Source of the DNA: Hyphomicrobiales bacterium
GTDB taxonomy: Bacteria > Pseudomonadota > Alphaproteobacteria > Rhizobiales > Beijerinckiaceae
Reading direction: 5' to 3'
Assembly: GCA_027483505.1 (NCBI GenBank)
Contig: JAIXUP010000038.1
Coordinates: 1-57,737, forward strand
DNA: 57,737 nt
Shown: piece after piece, positions 10,134-18,909 of the stretch
How the letters are laid out: each line of letters opens with the position of its first letter
Position numbering within the stretch: the stretch's first letter is position 1
Program-made: the position numbers and the translations under genes
The notes under the pieces: model-generated
The model's database searches: none
Seen by the model: the letters and a program-made list of their open reading frames with translations, nothing else
What the model was told of the DNA's origin: nothing

Positions 10134-10835
10134 TCACGCCCACTCGTCGCTGCTGCCCCCGTCATCGAACATGCCGGGGTCTTCATAGGAGGCCGGCAGC
10201 ATTTCCGGCGCGCCCTGATCGGCGTCCTGCTGGGCGACGCTGTTGGCTGCCGCCGGCTCCGGAGTCGACGCCGCCTGGCTTGCCGGGTCTGTCTTGCTGC
10301 CCTGCATCGCATTCATCAGGACATTGCCAAGCACCATGCCGCCGGCGACGCCGGCCGCTGTTGCCATGGCGGTCTGCATGAAGCCGCCGCCCTGACGCTG
10401 GACCGGCTGCTGGGCCTGACCACCCCATGGGCCGCCCTGCTGGGGCGCGGCCTGCTGTCCGGCCCACGGACCACCCTGCTGAGGAGCCATCGGCTGACCC
10501 ATCATCGGGCGCTGCATCGGCTGGGGCGGGGGAGCCGCAGGACGAGCGGGCGCGCCGCCACCGAACAGACCCGACAGGAACCCGCCGGAAGGCTGGGGCG
10601 CTGGCTGGCTCTGAAGCTGCTGCACCTGCGCCTGGAGCTGTTCGATCTGGGCCTGCATGTTGAGCAGGGCCTGCTCCTGCACATACATCGACTGCGCCAT
10701 CGCATAGGCGGCGTAGGGCTGCTGCTGCAGCCGCTCGGCGATGAAGCGGTCGGCTTCAGGGTCGCGTGGCTGGCTGGCGGCTGGTTTGAGCCGATCAAAA
10801 ATGCCGGCGATTACGTCGCGTTCCTGCGGCGTCAT
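10134..10835 (-). CDS. DUF2076 domain-containing protein
   Basis: 233 residues. The N-terminal part begins MTPQERDVIAGIFDRLK and runs into a helical, glutamine-rich coiled coil (LLNMQAQIEQLQAQVQQLQ, about residues 55-75). A long Pro/Gln/Gly-rich low-complexity stretch follows, then a glycine-zipper-like hydrophobic segment (ATAAGVAGGMVLGNVL) and an acidic tail. This layout is typical of DUF2076 proteins, which are probably periplasmic or membrane-associated; the function is unknown. The ATG at 10835 has an AGGAGAG site. Monocistronic with its own terminator. Confidence 0.85.
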   Translation of the reverse strand: MTPQERDVIAGIFDRLKPAASQPRDPEADRFIAERLQQQPYAAYAMAQSMYVQEQALLNMQAQIEQLQAQVQQLQSQPAPQPSGGFLSGLFGGGAPARPAAPPPQPMQRPMMGQPMAPQQGGPWAGQQAAPQQGGPWGGQAQQPVQRQGGGFMQTAMATAAGVAGGMVLGNVLMNAMQGSKTDPASQAASTPEPAAANSVAQQDADQGAPEMLPASYEDPGMFDDGGSSDEWA

Positions 10836-10980
10836 CGTCTCTCTCCTCTGGTTTGTTGCGGCGCTGTCGCTCGCCACTCCGTATGTGGCGCGCGCGCGGC
10901 TGATCTGCAAGGTGCGCATGCAGATATGATGCTCCGGAATTCGGGTCGGATCACGGGTGCAGGCGCGCTGCCTGACGCCG

Positions 10981-11009
10981 CAAAAAAGCCCCGGCTTCAC
11001 AGCCGGGGC
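10981..11009 (-). terminator. Rho-independent terminator of the repeat-protein gene
   Basis: Nine-base perfect stem GCCCCGGCT / AGCCGGGGC (10988-10996, 11001-11009) with a four-base loop; minus-strand T-run from the plus-strand AAAAAA at 10982-10987. It lies 31 bases past the stop of the gene at 11041. Confidence 0.85.
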
Positions 11010-11040
11010 AAGTCAGACCTGTGATGCAGGGTCTCGAAAT

Positions 11041-11625
11041 TCAATAGCCGCGAACGGGCGCCCAGTGTTTGGCGCCGGGATGGACCATCACATGACGATG
11101 GCGTGTCGCATATTCGGCGGGGATGACTTCATGCTGCACCATTGCCGGGCGGACCATGACCGTGCGGCGGCGCTCGGCATGAATGGCGGGAATGGTCTCG
11201 TGATGCACCTGCGCTTCGCGGATCACGACCTGACGATGGCGGGTGGCGTACTGCGCGGGCGCAACCACCCAGCAGCCGGTCTTGTTGCCGAACATGTCGA
11301 CGCTGACCTGCCAGACCTTGCGGGCCGGGGCGACCATAACCGTTTCAGCGATGGTGCCGTACTCGGCCGGCGTGTGGCGGGCCACGACGCGGGCGGGCTG
11401 GACAACGACTGTCTCGGACACGGTGTCGAATTCAGCTGGAATGTGCCGGGCGACGCGCTGGGCCGGACGCACCACGACCTGTTCCGACACAGTCTGATAG
11501 GCCGGAGGTGTGGAGACCAGCTTGTAACAGGCCGCGCCATAGCAGTTGCCGCCGGCGTGGGCGAGCGTCGAGCCCAGGGCAAGGGCGGCGGTCGCCATCA
11601 GCGATTTCAAGAGAATCTTGGTCAT
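11041..11625 (-). CDS. Secreted protein with ~23-residue tandem repeats
   Basis: 194 residues with a signal peptide (1-24, TLAHA). Cysteines 28 and 33 lie just after cleavage. From residue 40 the protein is made of about six units of ~23 residues that fit P-A-x-Y/F-x-T-x3-x-V-V-V-x-P-A-x5-6-I/T (for example 41-62, 63-85, 86-105, then more diverged copies rich in His and Arg). The alternating hydrophobic pattern predicts beta strands. No family recognised. The ATG at 11625 has a GGGAG site. The gene has its own terminator, and its upstream region holds two TTAACCAT sites. Confidence 0.85.
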   Translation of the reverse strand: MTKILLKSLMATAALALGSTLAHAGGNCYGAACYKLVSTPPAYQTVSEQVVVRPAQRVARHIPAEFDTVSETVVVQPARVVARHTPAEYGTIAETVMVAPARKVWQVSVDMFGNKTGCWVVAPAQYATRHRQVVIREAQVHHETIPAIHAERRRTVMVRPAMVQHEVIPAEYATRHRHVMVHPGAKHWAPVRGY

Positions 11626-11985
11626 GGCAGCTTTGGCTCCCTGCAGAATGAACGTTCTATTTGCTTTATCCTGACCTGTTTGTGATCCGCGCCTCGCTGC
11701 ACTTCAAGGTTAACGTTGCAACAAGGTAAAATTAACCATTTTTCGATGTATTAACCATCCTTGCTGCGGCTGCAGCATGCTCCGATGCCACGGCGGGTCG
11801 CAGCAGAGGGCGCACCGCCATGACGCCAGCCCCGATGGTCTGGCCCGATCCGTGCGATCACCTTCCGGCCAACCCAGCCAGCACCTTCCGCAAGACGATT
11901 GCGTTGCGGCATGGGACAATGTTTAACACGGAGTGAACCGGTTCGGCACAGGGCCGCTTCATCCCGGGATTGAAGGACGCTCACG
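11626..11985. other. 360-base divergent intergenic region
   Basis: Between the repeat-protein gene (minus) and the penicillin-binding protein gene (plus). An AT-rich core at 11700-11760 contains GGTTAACG and two TTAACCAT octamers. I see no convincing gene; short frames here have no family match that I can see. It most likely holds both promoters. Confidence 0.6.
11732..11758 (+). promoter_or_regulatory. Paired CtrA-like TTAACCAT sites
   Basis: TTAACCAT occurs at 11732-11739 and again at 11751-11758, with another TTAAC at 11710-11714. TTAACCAT is the CtrA half-site described in Caulobacter. The sites lie about 230 bases before the PBP gene and about 110 before the repeat-protein gene. Assignment to CtrA is inference from the motif. 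Confidence 0.45.
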
Positions 11986-14238
11986 GTGGAGTTTCGCCGC
12001 AAGACCTTGTGGAGCAGGCTCAGGCGTCTGGCGCTCGGTGTGGACGCGGCGATCGATTCGTCTCTGCACGCCGCCGGCCGTTCCGCAGCCGAACGCTATG
12101 AGCGGTTCCGATCGCTGATGGGGGCCTTCACGGTGTCGGGGCCGACACGCTGGGCCAACGAGCTGGCCAGCGAGACCCTGACCATCGGGATAGCCGGGCT
12201 GACAGTGCTAACCATCCTTGCGCACTCATCGGTCCGCGACGCAAGCGAGGACTTCGTGCGCCGCCAGCCGCTGGCCGTGACGTTTCTGGATCGCTATGGC
12301 TCGGAGATCGGCAAGCGCGGCATCCGGCAGGATGACTCCGTCAAGCTCGAGCAGCTGCCCGATCACCTGATCAAGGCCGCTCTGGCAACCGAGGATCGCC
12401 GCTTCTTTGACCACTACGGCATCGACCTGGTTGGCCTGACGCGGGCGCTCACCGTCAATGCGCGTGCCTCGGGCGTTGTTCAGGGCGGCTCGACCATCAC
12501 GCAGCAATTGGCCAAGAACCTGTTCCTGTCGAACCAGCGCTCGCTCGACCGCAAGATCAAGGAGGCGTTCCTTGCCATCTGGCTGGAGCAGCGCCTGACC
12601 AAGAACGAAATCCTGAAACTCTATCTCGACAGGGCCTACATGGGCGGCGGTGCCTTCGGCGTCGGCGCGGCAGCCGAGTATTATTTCGGCAAGTCGGTCA
12701 AGGACCTCACCCTTGCGGAATCGGCCATGCTGGCCGGGCTGTTCAAGGCCCCGACGCGGTTCGCGCCGCATGTCAACCTGCCGGCCGCCCGCGCGCGGGC
12801 CAGCGATGTCCTGTCCAACATGGTCGAGGCCAGGTTCCTCAGCGCGGGCCAGGTCGATGGTGCGCGCCGCAACCCCGCGACCGCCGTCGACCGCGGACGG
12901 AACTCTTCGCCGGACTACTATCTTGACTGGGCCTTCGAGGAGGTCAGCAAACTGGCCGAAAGAGGAGTTTTCGGCTCAGACCGGGTGCTCATCGTGAAGA
13001 CGCCGCATGATCCGGCCATCCAGGCGAAGTCGGAGCAGGCCGTCGAGCAGATCCTGCGGCAGTTCGGGCCGGACTACGGCGCGAGCCAGGCGGCGACGGT
13101 CACGATGGACATCGACGGCGGCGTCAGGGCCATGGTCGGAGGTCGGGACTATGGCGCCAGCCAGTTCAACCGCGCCACAGATGCGGCCCGCCAGCCCGGC
13201 TCATCGTTCAAGCCCTTTGTCTACGCCGCAGCCATGGCGCAGGGCCTGTACAAGCCGAATTCGATCGTCACCGACGCGCCGGTCTGCATCGGCAACTGGT
13301 GCCCCAACAATTATGGCCGCTCCTATGCCGGTTCGATGCCGCTGACGATCGCGATGGCCAAGTCGATCAACACGATCCCGGTCCGGATGTCGATCCAGAT
13401 GGGCCGGGCGCTCGGCGAGACGCATGACGGCCGCGCAGCGGCACTGGGGCGCAAGCGTATCATCGAGATGAGCCGCCGGATGGGGCTGGTGTCGACGCCG
13501 CTGACGGACAGCGTGGCGCTGCCGATCGGCGCGGCAGAGGTCACTGTGCTCGACATGACGGCGGGCTTCTCGACCTTGGCCAACCGTGGCCGCCAGGCCC
13601 TGCCTTTTGCCGCCACAGAGGTTTACGCATCAAATGGAAACCTGCTGTGGAAGCGCGACAAGGACGGCCATCGGCCCGAGCAGGTCGTCCCGGTGCAGGT
13701 CGCGGACGACATGAACTTCATCCTGTCTCGCGTTCCCGTCGAGGGCACCGGCCGCAGGGCAGCGCTCGAAGGCGTCGTGTCGGCCGGCAAGACAGGCACG
13801 ACCAACGGCTACAAGGATGCGTGGTATGTCGGCTATACCGGCAACATGAGCACCGGCGTCTGGTTCGGCAACGACGATTCCAGCGAGACCGCCAACATGA
13901 CCGGCGGTTCGCTTCCGGCCATGACGTTCAAGGAGATCATGGCCTTCGCCCATACCGGGCTCGACCTCAAGCCCATTCCCGGCGTTCCGGCGCCGCCGGC
14001 CGATCCGCGCGCCGGCGCTGCGGTGGCCGCCGCCAAGCCGCTGCAAGCCGACAGCGACGAACGTCTGCAGCAACTGCGCAGCGGCCACCTCAACCGGCAG
14101 TCCTTCGAGGTGATCAGCACGATCGGGGCGATGTTCCGTGATGTGCAGCCGCCAAAGCCCGTCGATGTGTCCGCAGCCGGTGGCTTCCGTGCGGCGGACA
14201 ATCCCGCCGCCCAGGGCAAGATCACCGAGGTTCGCTGA
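11986..14238 (+). CDS. Bifunctional penicillin-binding protein (class A, PBP1)
   Basis: Inner-membrane peptidoglycan polymerase and cross-linker, 750 residues. After one membrane helix (about 65-82) comes the GT51 glycosyltransferase domain: catalytic E136 in ATEDRRFF, and GGSTITQQLAKN at 167-178. The transpeptidase domain has SxxK at 406-409, SIN at 460-462 and KTGTT at 602-606, all complete. The start is a GTG at 11986 with AAGGA upstream. The DUF1214 gene begins one base after the stop, so the two are coupled. Confidence 0.95.
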   Translation: MEFRRKTLWSRLRRLALGVDAAIDSSLHAAGRSAAERYERFRSLMGAFTVSGPTRWANELASETLTIGIAGLTVLTILAHSSVRDASEDFVRRQPLAVTFLDRYGSEIGKRGIRQDDSVKLEQLPDHLIKAALATEDRRFFDHYGIDLVGLTRALTVNARASGVVQGGSTITQQLAKNLFLSNQRSLDRKIKEAFLAIWLEQRLTKNEILKLYLDRAYMGGGAFGVGAAAEYYFGKSVKDLTLAESAMLAGLFKAPTRFAPHVNLPAARARASDVLSNMVEARFLSAGQVDGARRNPATAVDRGRNSSPDYYLDWAFEEVSKLAERGVFGSDRVLIVKTPHDPAIQAKSEQAVEQILRQFGPDYGASQAATVTMDIDGGVRAMVGGRDYGASQFNRATDAARQPGSSFKPFVYAAAMAQGLYKPNSIVTDAPVCIGNWCPNNYGRSYAGSMPLTIAMAKSINTIPVRMSIQMGRALGETHDGRAAALGRKRIIEMSRRMGLVSTPLTDSVALPIGAAEVTVLDMTAGFSTLANRGRQALPFAATEVYASNGNLLWKRDKDGHRPEQVVPVQVADDMNFILSRVPVEGTGRRAALEGVVSAGKTGTTNGYKDAWYVGYTGNMSTGVWFGNDDSSETANMTGGSLPAMTFKEIMAFAHTGLDLKPIPGVPAPPADPRAGAAVAAAKPLQADSDERLQQLRSGHLNRQSFEVISTIGAMFRDVQPPKPVDVSAAGGFRAADNPAAQGKITEVR

Positions 14239-14239
14239 G

Positions 14240-14875
14240 ATGGCGCTGGTGCCGCTCACCTTGCGGGATGGTGGCCCGACCCGCACGGCCTACAGCGGGC
14301 TGAAGACACGCTCCCTTGCGCTGATCATCCTTCTGGCCCTGATCATGGGGATCGGCGGCACCGCTGTCATGCTCGGCGAACGGCCGCCCTTGGGCGCCTA
14401 CAGGCTCGGTCCCTGGCAGACCTTCCCGCGCATCGGCTCCAGCGAGGTCGACCCGTATGGCCGGGCCCTGCTTGCGCGCGGACCGCACCTGCCCCTGGCG
14501 GTGGGCGAGGGCATCCGACTCAATGCGCAAACCGATGATGCGGGAGAGCCGCTGACCGGCACGTGCAGCTACCGCGTCGTCGGCAACACAATTCCCTCGC
14601 GCGGATGGACGCTGGCCGTGGTCGATCTGTCCGACCGGGCGCTGACGGGACCGAATGCGGCGGCCCTCAGCGACGCCGATCTCGTGACGTCCGAGGGCGG
14701 GGACATCCTGGTCACGGTCTCGTCCCGGGTCGCCGCCGGCAACTGGCTCAAGACGCCGCGGGCCGGGCGCTTCGGCCTGGTGCTGCGATTCTACGACACG
14801 CCGCTCGCCGCCAGCCTCGGGCAACTCAGCCCCAGCTTCTTGCCGCGTATCGAACGGACCAGCTGTGCAAACTGA
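14240..14875 (+). CDS. DUF1214 domain-containing protein
   Basis: 211 residues with one N-terminal membrane helix (about 27-45, LALIILLALIMGIGGTAVML) and a periplasmic domain. Features typical of DUF1214 are the GPWQTFPRIGSSEVDPYGRA segment and the C-terminal RFGLVLRFYDTPL. The ATG at 14240 is one base after the PBP stop; a longer in-frame start would lie inside that gene. It overlaps the next gene by 11 bases. Biochemical role unknown; the context points to the cell envelope. Confidence 0.87.
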   Translation: MALVPLTLRDGGPTRTAYSGLKTRSLALIILLALIMGIGGTAVMLGERPPLGAYRLGPWQTFPRIGSSEVDPYGRALLARGPHLPLAVGEGIRLNAQTDDAGEPLTGTCSYRVVGNTIPSRGWTLAVVDLSDRALTGPNAAALSDADLVTSEGGDILVTVSSRVAAGNWLKTPRAGRFGLVLRFYDTPLAASLGQLSPSFLPRIERTSCAN

Positions 14876-15500
14876 CCCGAACCCGCTGGCCGGCGCGCGA
14901 TCCTCGGATTCCGCCCGCATGGGCGCGCCGGGTTTTCGCACGCGCTCGGGGTTGGCGCGGCTGGCCCATGCCGTCGCGCTGCTGGTTACGCTGGCCGGAA
15001 TCGCCCACATCCTCTCCGTGCTGCTGGTTCCACGCTATGCCGTCTTTGATGCGGCGTCGCGCTTCCTGGCGGCAGGGGCAGATGCGCGCGCGGAGCTGAT
15101 CACGCCGGACGCGAACGGCGTCAGTCCGATCCTCGATGCCGACGCCCTGACCGAGATCGCGGTCTGCGGCTACGACCTGGCCGACGGCCCGCTCAGGGTC
15201 AGCGCCCGGGCGGGGGCAATGCCCCTGGCGATCTCCCTGCACATCCGCGGCGGCGGGGTGTTCTATGCCGTGACCGATCGTGCGGCGCAGCGCGGCGTGA
15301 TCGAATTCGTGGTGCTCAACCGCCAGCAGTTCGAGGAAAGGGCGGCGCGTGACGATGACGGCGACAGCCAGCGCGAGCTCCGTGTGGTCTCGCCTGCGCT
15401 GCAGGGAATCGTCGTGGCCCGGGCGCTGGTGCGGCAACCATCGGATCGTCCCGGCGCGCAGGCGCTGGTCAGCGCCATGGCCTGCGGTGGCGCGGGCTGA
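14865..15500 (+). CDS. DUF1254-like membrane-anchored protein
   Basis: 211 residues. Cytoplasmic N-terminus of about 30 residues, one membrane helix (about 33-57) and a periplasmic domain. The segment LVPRYAVFDAASRF after the helix and a low-complexity Ala/Asp part fit the short DUF1254 proteins that sit next to DUF1214 proteins in rhizobia. The start is a GTG at 14865 inside the DUF1214 gene. Together the pair looks like a split version of the fused DUF1254-DUF1214 proteins. Function unknown. Confidence 0.75.
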   Translation: MQTDPNPLAGARSSDSARMGAPGFRTRSGLARLAHAVALLVTLAGIAHILSVLLVPRYAVFDAASRFLAAGADARAELITPDANGVSPILDADALTEIAVCGYDLADGPLRVSARAGAMPLAISLHIRGGGVFYAVTDRAAQRGVIEFVVLNRQQFEERAARDDDGDSQRELRVVSPALQGIVVARALVRQPSDRPGAQALVSAMACGGAG

Positions 15501-15524
15501 CAACCCGAGCCGTAGGCAATCGGC

Positions 15525-16262
15525 TCAGTGCTTGACCACCGCCGGGGGCGGGCCAAGCCGATAGGTCTTGCTGACAAGCCCGTCAAACGCCCTGACCTCT
15601 GCATCGAGTGCGGTAATGGCCCGCTCCGCCATCACGGCCTCGCGCGAGGGCAATTCGACCACAAGATTGTCGAGCGCATGGCGATAGCTTTGCAGGCGAT
15701 GGCGCATGCGTTCGCGGACCCAGGCCACCAGGCCCTCATTCTCCGCCACGCGCGCCTCGGCATGCTCGGGCATCGGCGGGGTGACGGCCAATGAGGTCGA
15801 TGCCGCCTGCAACCGCACCTTGTCGGCGGCACGCACGCGCTGGGCCATGGCGCGGAAGGGCGCGATCAGCGCCGTGTCCGCCACCGCATCCTCGGCAAGA
15901 CGGCGATAGCGGGAGTGTTCCGACCGAAAGCTGTCGCTCAGGAGCGCGACGCGGTAGCGGTCGGGATCGACCGATTGCCAGGACACCGGAATGATGCGGC
16001 TGCGCGCCAGTTCCTGGACCTCCTTGAGGAACCAGGACCGCTCATGGGCCGGCATCACGAAGCGCCAGGCCCGGTTGCGCAATTCGACTTCGTCATCGGT
16101 CAGGTGAAAAGGCGAGACCTGCTCGTCGCGCGCCCAGGCGACATAGTCGCCGACAGCGGGGAGCAGGCTTTCATTCCAGACAGAGGGGCGCGCGCGGCCC
16201 AGATCGCCGACATGCGGCGCGCAGGCTGCCAGCAGCAGGGGCAGCATCACAAGGGCGCGCAC
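15525..16262 (-). CDS. Putative lipoprotein
   Basis: 245 residues. A short signal peptide ends in the lipobox LLAAC (Cys14), so it is probably lipid-anchored. The mature domain is helical and acidic/basic mixed, with the conserved-looking WRFVMPAHERSWFLKEVQEL near residue 68. No family recognised. The start is a GTG at 16262; an ATG at 16247 is also possible and would shorten the signal peptide. It begins five bases after the small gene upstream, so the two are an operon. Confidence 0.8.
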   Translation of the reverse strand: MRALVMLPLLLAACAPHVGDLGRARPSVWNESLLPAVGDYVAWARDEQVSPFHLTDDEVELRNRAWRFVMPAHERSWFLKEVQELARSRIIPVSWQSVDPDRYRVALLSDSFRSEHSRYRRLAEDAVADTALIAPFRAMAQRVRAADKVRLQAASTSLAVTPPMPEHAEARVAENEGLVAWVRERMRHRLQSYRHALDNLVVELPSREAVMAERAITALDAEVRAFDGLVSKTYRLGPPPAVVKH

Positions 16263-16267
16263 GGCGC

Positions 16268-16471
16268 TCAGCCGCGCTTGCGGCGGCGGGACGAGCGCTC
16301 GGACCGCGCCAACCCAGGACGTGACGGCGCCAAAGGGGCGTCCCCGTCCTCAAGGTGACGTTCATAGCGGACACCGAGGAACAGGAGTATCCGACCTCCT
16401 TGCCCATCCGCCTCGCGCAGGGGCCTTGCAGGTCGATTCTCCGGGCTCGGCCACGGGATCACTTGGCCCAT
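16268..16471 (-). CDS. Small conserved-type hypothetical protein
   Basis: 67 residues. The N-terminal half carries VIPWPSPENR, then GGRILLFLGVRYERH, a hydrophobic stretch plus Tyr-Glu-Arg that resembles small conserved proteins I associate with this order; the C-terminus is a basic tail (RSSRRRKRG). I chose the ATG at 16471 because a GGAG lies six bases upstream; start codons at 16483 and 16510 are alternatives. It is followed directly by the lipoprotein gene. Function unknown. Confidence 0.6.
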   Translation of the reverse strand: MGQVIPWPSPENRPARPLREADGQGGRILLFLGVRYERHLEDGDAPLAPSRPGLARSERSSRRRKRG

Positions 16472-16547
16472 GACGATCTCCATCCGGGACATCCCATGCG
16501 CGCATCGCATGAGACCAACGACTCAACTGACCGCATCAGGAACGGCG

Positions 16548-16567
16548 ATGGTTAACGGACCGCTAAC
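16548..16567 (+). promoter_or_regulatory. CtrA-like site before the DUF2336 gene
   Basis: ATGGTTAA (reverse complement of TTAACCAT) at 16548-16555 forms part of TTAA-N7-CTAAC (16552-16567), one mismatch from the TTAA-N7-TTAAC consensus. It lies about 55 bases upstream of the chosen start of the DUF2336 gene. Identity as a CtrA site is inferred. Confidence 0.45.
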
Positions 16568-16622
16568 GCTTTGCCGCTACGATCGGATTATCAGTTATCC
16601 CTCTGCGTTTTGCGTTGAAAAA

Positions 16623-17762
16623 GTGCTCCGCGTGTCGAATACAGCTACGGCCTTTGAAGATCTGGCCCGCATGGCTCGTTCCGGCGAGGCCGGCCTCGCG
16701 GATGCGACACTCAAGGTGCAATGCGAGCTGTTCATCCAGGATGCGGCGCCCGGCCCCGCCGAGAAGGCACTGTTTGCGACCCTCGCGCTGATGCTGTTGC
16801 CGGCCGCGAGCGAGGGCACGGCACGCCATCTGGCGGCGCGGCTGGCGCCCTGCCCCCACACGCCAGCTGAAGTTCTCGCGGCGCTTGAGTCGCGCGGCGG
16901 CGGCGTGGCCGAACTGGTCATTGCGGGGGCGACATCCTTGCCGGCATCCATGGAGGCAGACGCTGCGGAGAATTCCGATCCCCGGCTCGCCGCCAGTCTG
17001 GCCAGCCGCCCGGATCTCTCCGACGAACTGCAGTCACGGCTTCTGGAGCGGGGGGAGACGACAACGCTCAGGGCGCTGGCGGGCAATGCGTCTGTACGTC
17101 TCTCGCGCCACGCCGCAGCCGACCTGATCGCAGCCGCAACGGCGGATGCGGAACTGGCGCGGCTTCTCCTGCGCCGGACCGATCTCGACCCGATCACACT
17201 GCTGCCGCTCTACCTCCACGCCGATCAGCCGCAAAAGACCCGCATGCGCGATGTGCTCGATCAGCGTCTGACGGACCGCGGCATGCGGGGCGGGTCGAGG
17301 GAGGCCGTCGCGGCAGAGCCGGACCTGTTGCTGGAGCTCTCGCTGCTTGGCCTCGCCGCTCTTGTCGAGGGCCTGCGTCCTTTGCTGAGGCAGAGCGAGC
17401 GCTTCATCGCGGCCGCCATGGCGGATTCCACACGCGAGGTGACGGCACTCGCCCTGATGGCGGTTGGCAGCACGCCGCAGGACGCGATCCGGATGCTGCT
17501 CAGGACGGGCGACCCGGTGGCGCTCGACAGCGCGCGGCTCGGACAGGTCGTCGACCTCGTCCGCTCGATCAGCCGGCAGGCGGCGACGATGCTTCTGGCG
17601 ACGCTGCTGCCAAGGGATGCACAGGCCGCCGACAGCGCCGAGCGCCCGGTTCACATTCCCGCCATGGTTGCCGGCGGCACGCCCGCGAGACCATCTCCTG
17701 CGGCCTCCGGCCGGCGCCCACCGGCGGCGCGCAGCATCGAAAAGCTGCGCGGCGCCAGTTAG
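16623..17762 (+). CDS. DUF2336 domain-containing protein
   Basis: About 379 residues, almost all helical with HEAT-like repeats: FEDLARMARSGEAG near the N-terminus and the LASRPDLSDELQSRLLERGE repeat region. These are hallmarks of DUF2336, an alphaproteobacterial family of unknown function. The C-terminus is disordered and Pro/Arg-rich. The start is uncertain: GTG at 16623 or 16632 are both plausible, and an ATG at 16549 overlaps the CtrA-like site. It overlaps the convergent DUF1491 gene by four bases. Confidence 0.82.
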   Translation: MLRVSNTATAFEDLARMARSGEAGLADATLKVQCELFIQDAAPGPAEKALFATLALMLLPAASEGTARHLAARLAPCPHTPAEVLAALESRGGGVAELVIAGATSLPASMEADAAENSDPRLAASLASRPDLSDELQSRLLERGETTTLRALAGNASVRLSRHAAADLIAAATADAELARLLLRRTDLDPITLLPLYLHADQPQKTRMRDVLDQRLTDRGMRGGSREAVAAEPDLLLELSLLGLAALVEGLRPLLRQSERFIAAAMADSTREVTALALMAVGSTPQDAIRMLLRTGDPVALDSARLGQVVDLVRSISRQAATMLLATLLPRDAQAADSAERPVHIPAMVAGGTPARPSPAASGRRPPAARSIEKLRGAS

Positions 17763-18115
17763 GCCCGGGTCTCCGGCAGCCCGAGGCTGCCCGAACGGTC
17801 TTCGACCTCTATGATCCACAGATCGGGATCAAACCGCACTTCCCGCACGAGCCGGTCCTCGACCGCCACCGGGTCCGCCGCCATCACCTCCTCGAAACGG
17901 CGCTCAACAGCGCCGCCATCGGCTTCCGGACCATCGAAGGCCGGCGGCGCCGGGCCGAACAGGCGCACCCGGCCATCCAGCATGTCCACCTTGATGAAAA
18001 CTGCGCCAGCTTCGGCGGCGCCGCGCCGGCGCAGGACGGCGATCACACCGGCGACCGAGCGCTGGCGCAGATAGGCTGAAACCCAGAAGTCGCTGCGGAG
18101 CCGCGCCACGATCAC
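17759..18115 (-). CDS. DUF1491 family protein
   Basis: 118 residues beginning MIVARLRSDFWVSAYLRQR, the conserved start of DUF1491, with FIKVDMLDGRVRLFGPAPP in the middle and DPDLWIIEVEDR near the end. Cytosolic, function unknown. The start is a GTG at 18115 with a GCGAGG-like site. It lies downstream of the peptidoglycan-binding protein gene on the same strand, 65 bases away, possibly in one transcript. Confidence 0.85.
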   Translation of the reverse strand: MIVARLRSDFWVSAYLRQRSVAGVIAVLRRRGAAEAGAVFIKVDMLDGRVRLFGPAPPAFDGPEADGGAVERRFEEVMAADPVAVEDRLVREVRFDPDLWIIEVEDRSGSLGLPETRA

Positions 18116-18180
18116 CCCTCGCCTGAGCCGCCGCCGGCGCTCACCTGGCGCGCGTCATAGCATGGGCCGGCCGGCCTGCG

Positions 18181-18873
18181 TCATTCCATGCGCACGCCGG
18201 ACGCGGAGGCAAGTTCGCGCAAGGTGCGGGGGCTGAGATCGCGCGTGACCGGCAGACGGCGCTCGCGCTCGAAGCGCTCGATGGCCGCGCGGGTTTCCTC
18301 GCCGAAGACGCCATCGGCCTTGACAGGGCCGACGCCGACACGGTTGAGCGCGCGTTGCGCAGCAAGCACCGGGCGTGTCTCGGTCAATGCAGCCCTCTCG
18401 ATCAGGCCGGCGGGGGGCCTCGGCGTATCGGCGACTTGGCCTGTGCGGATCAGATCGCCGATCGGATCGCGCGACGGGGCCTCGCGGACGGGCTGGATGC
18501 GGGCTGCCGGCGTGGGGGCCGGAGCCTGCGCGGTCTGGTTAGGCATCGGCTGGGGCGGCGCCGGCTGGCTGCGCTGCGGGGCCGGCAAGACCAGTTCGGA
18601 AGGCCGCTGCGGCGGCATCGGGACAGCGGCGGCGCGGGCCTGGGCCGCGGCCTGCTCGGCCACCAGGAAGGAGCGCGAGTCGGACGGGCGCTGGAAGGCG
18701 ATGGCGTTGACGATGACAGCCAGCGCGACCAACCCGAAGGCGGCATGCGCGAGAGTGGAGCCGGGCCGATGGCGCAGCCTGCGCGCAAACCAGCCCCATG
18801 GCGTCAGGCGCGATGCCGGACGCCGGGAAACATGCTGGGAGTGATGGGCTCGGGCGGACATGGTCATCGACAT
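18181..18873 (-). CDS. Membrane-anchored peptidoglycan-binding domain protein
   Basis: 230 residues. An N-terminal basic cytosolic part, one membrane helix (about 41-61, LAHAAFGLVALAVIVNAIAF), a long Pro/Ala/Gln-rich periplasmic linker, and a PF01471-type peptidoglycan-binding domain at 165-225 (VLAAQRALNRVGVGPVKADG, then FGEETRAAIERFERERRLP). Starts at 18873, 18867 and 18861 are all possible. It follows the sensor kinase by 36 bases on the same strand, suggesting an operon linking the kinase to the cell wall. Confidence 0.85.
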   Translation of the reverse strand: MSMTMSARAHHSQHVSRRPASRLTPWGWFARRLRHRPGSTLAHAAFGLVALAVIVNAIAFQRPSDSRSFLVAEQAAAQARAAAVPMPPQRPSELVLPAPQRSQPAPPQPMPNQTAQAPAPTPAARIQPVREAPSRDPIGDLIRTGQVADTPRPPAGLIERAALTETRPVLAAQRALNRVGVGPVKADGVFGEETRAAIERFERERRLPVTRDLSPRTLRELASASGVRME

Positions 18874-18909
18874 GGCGTGGTCATTTCACTTCGGCAGGGA
18901 GTTCGAACA

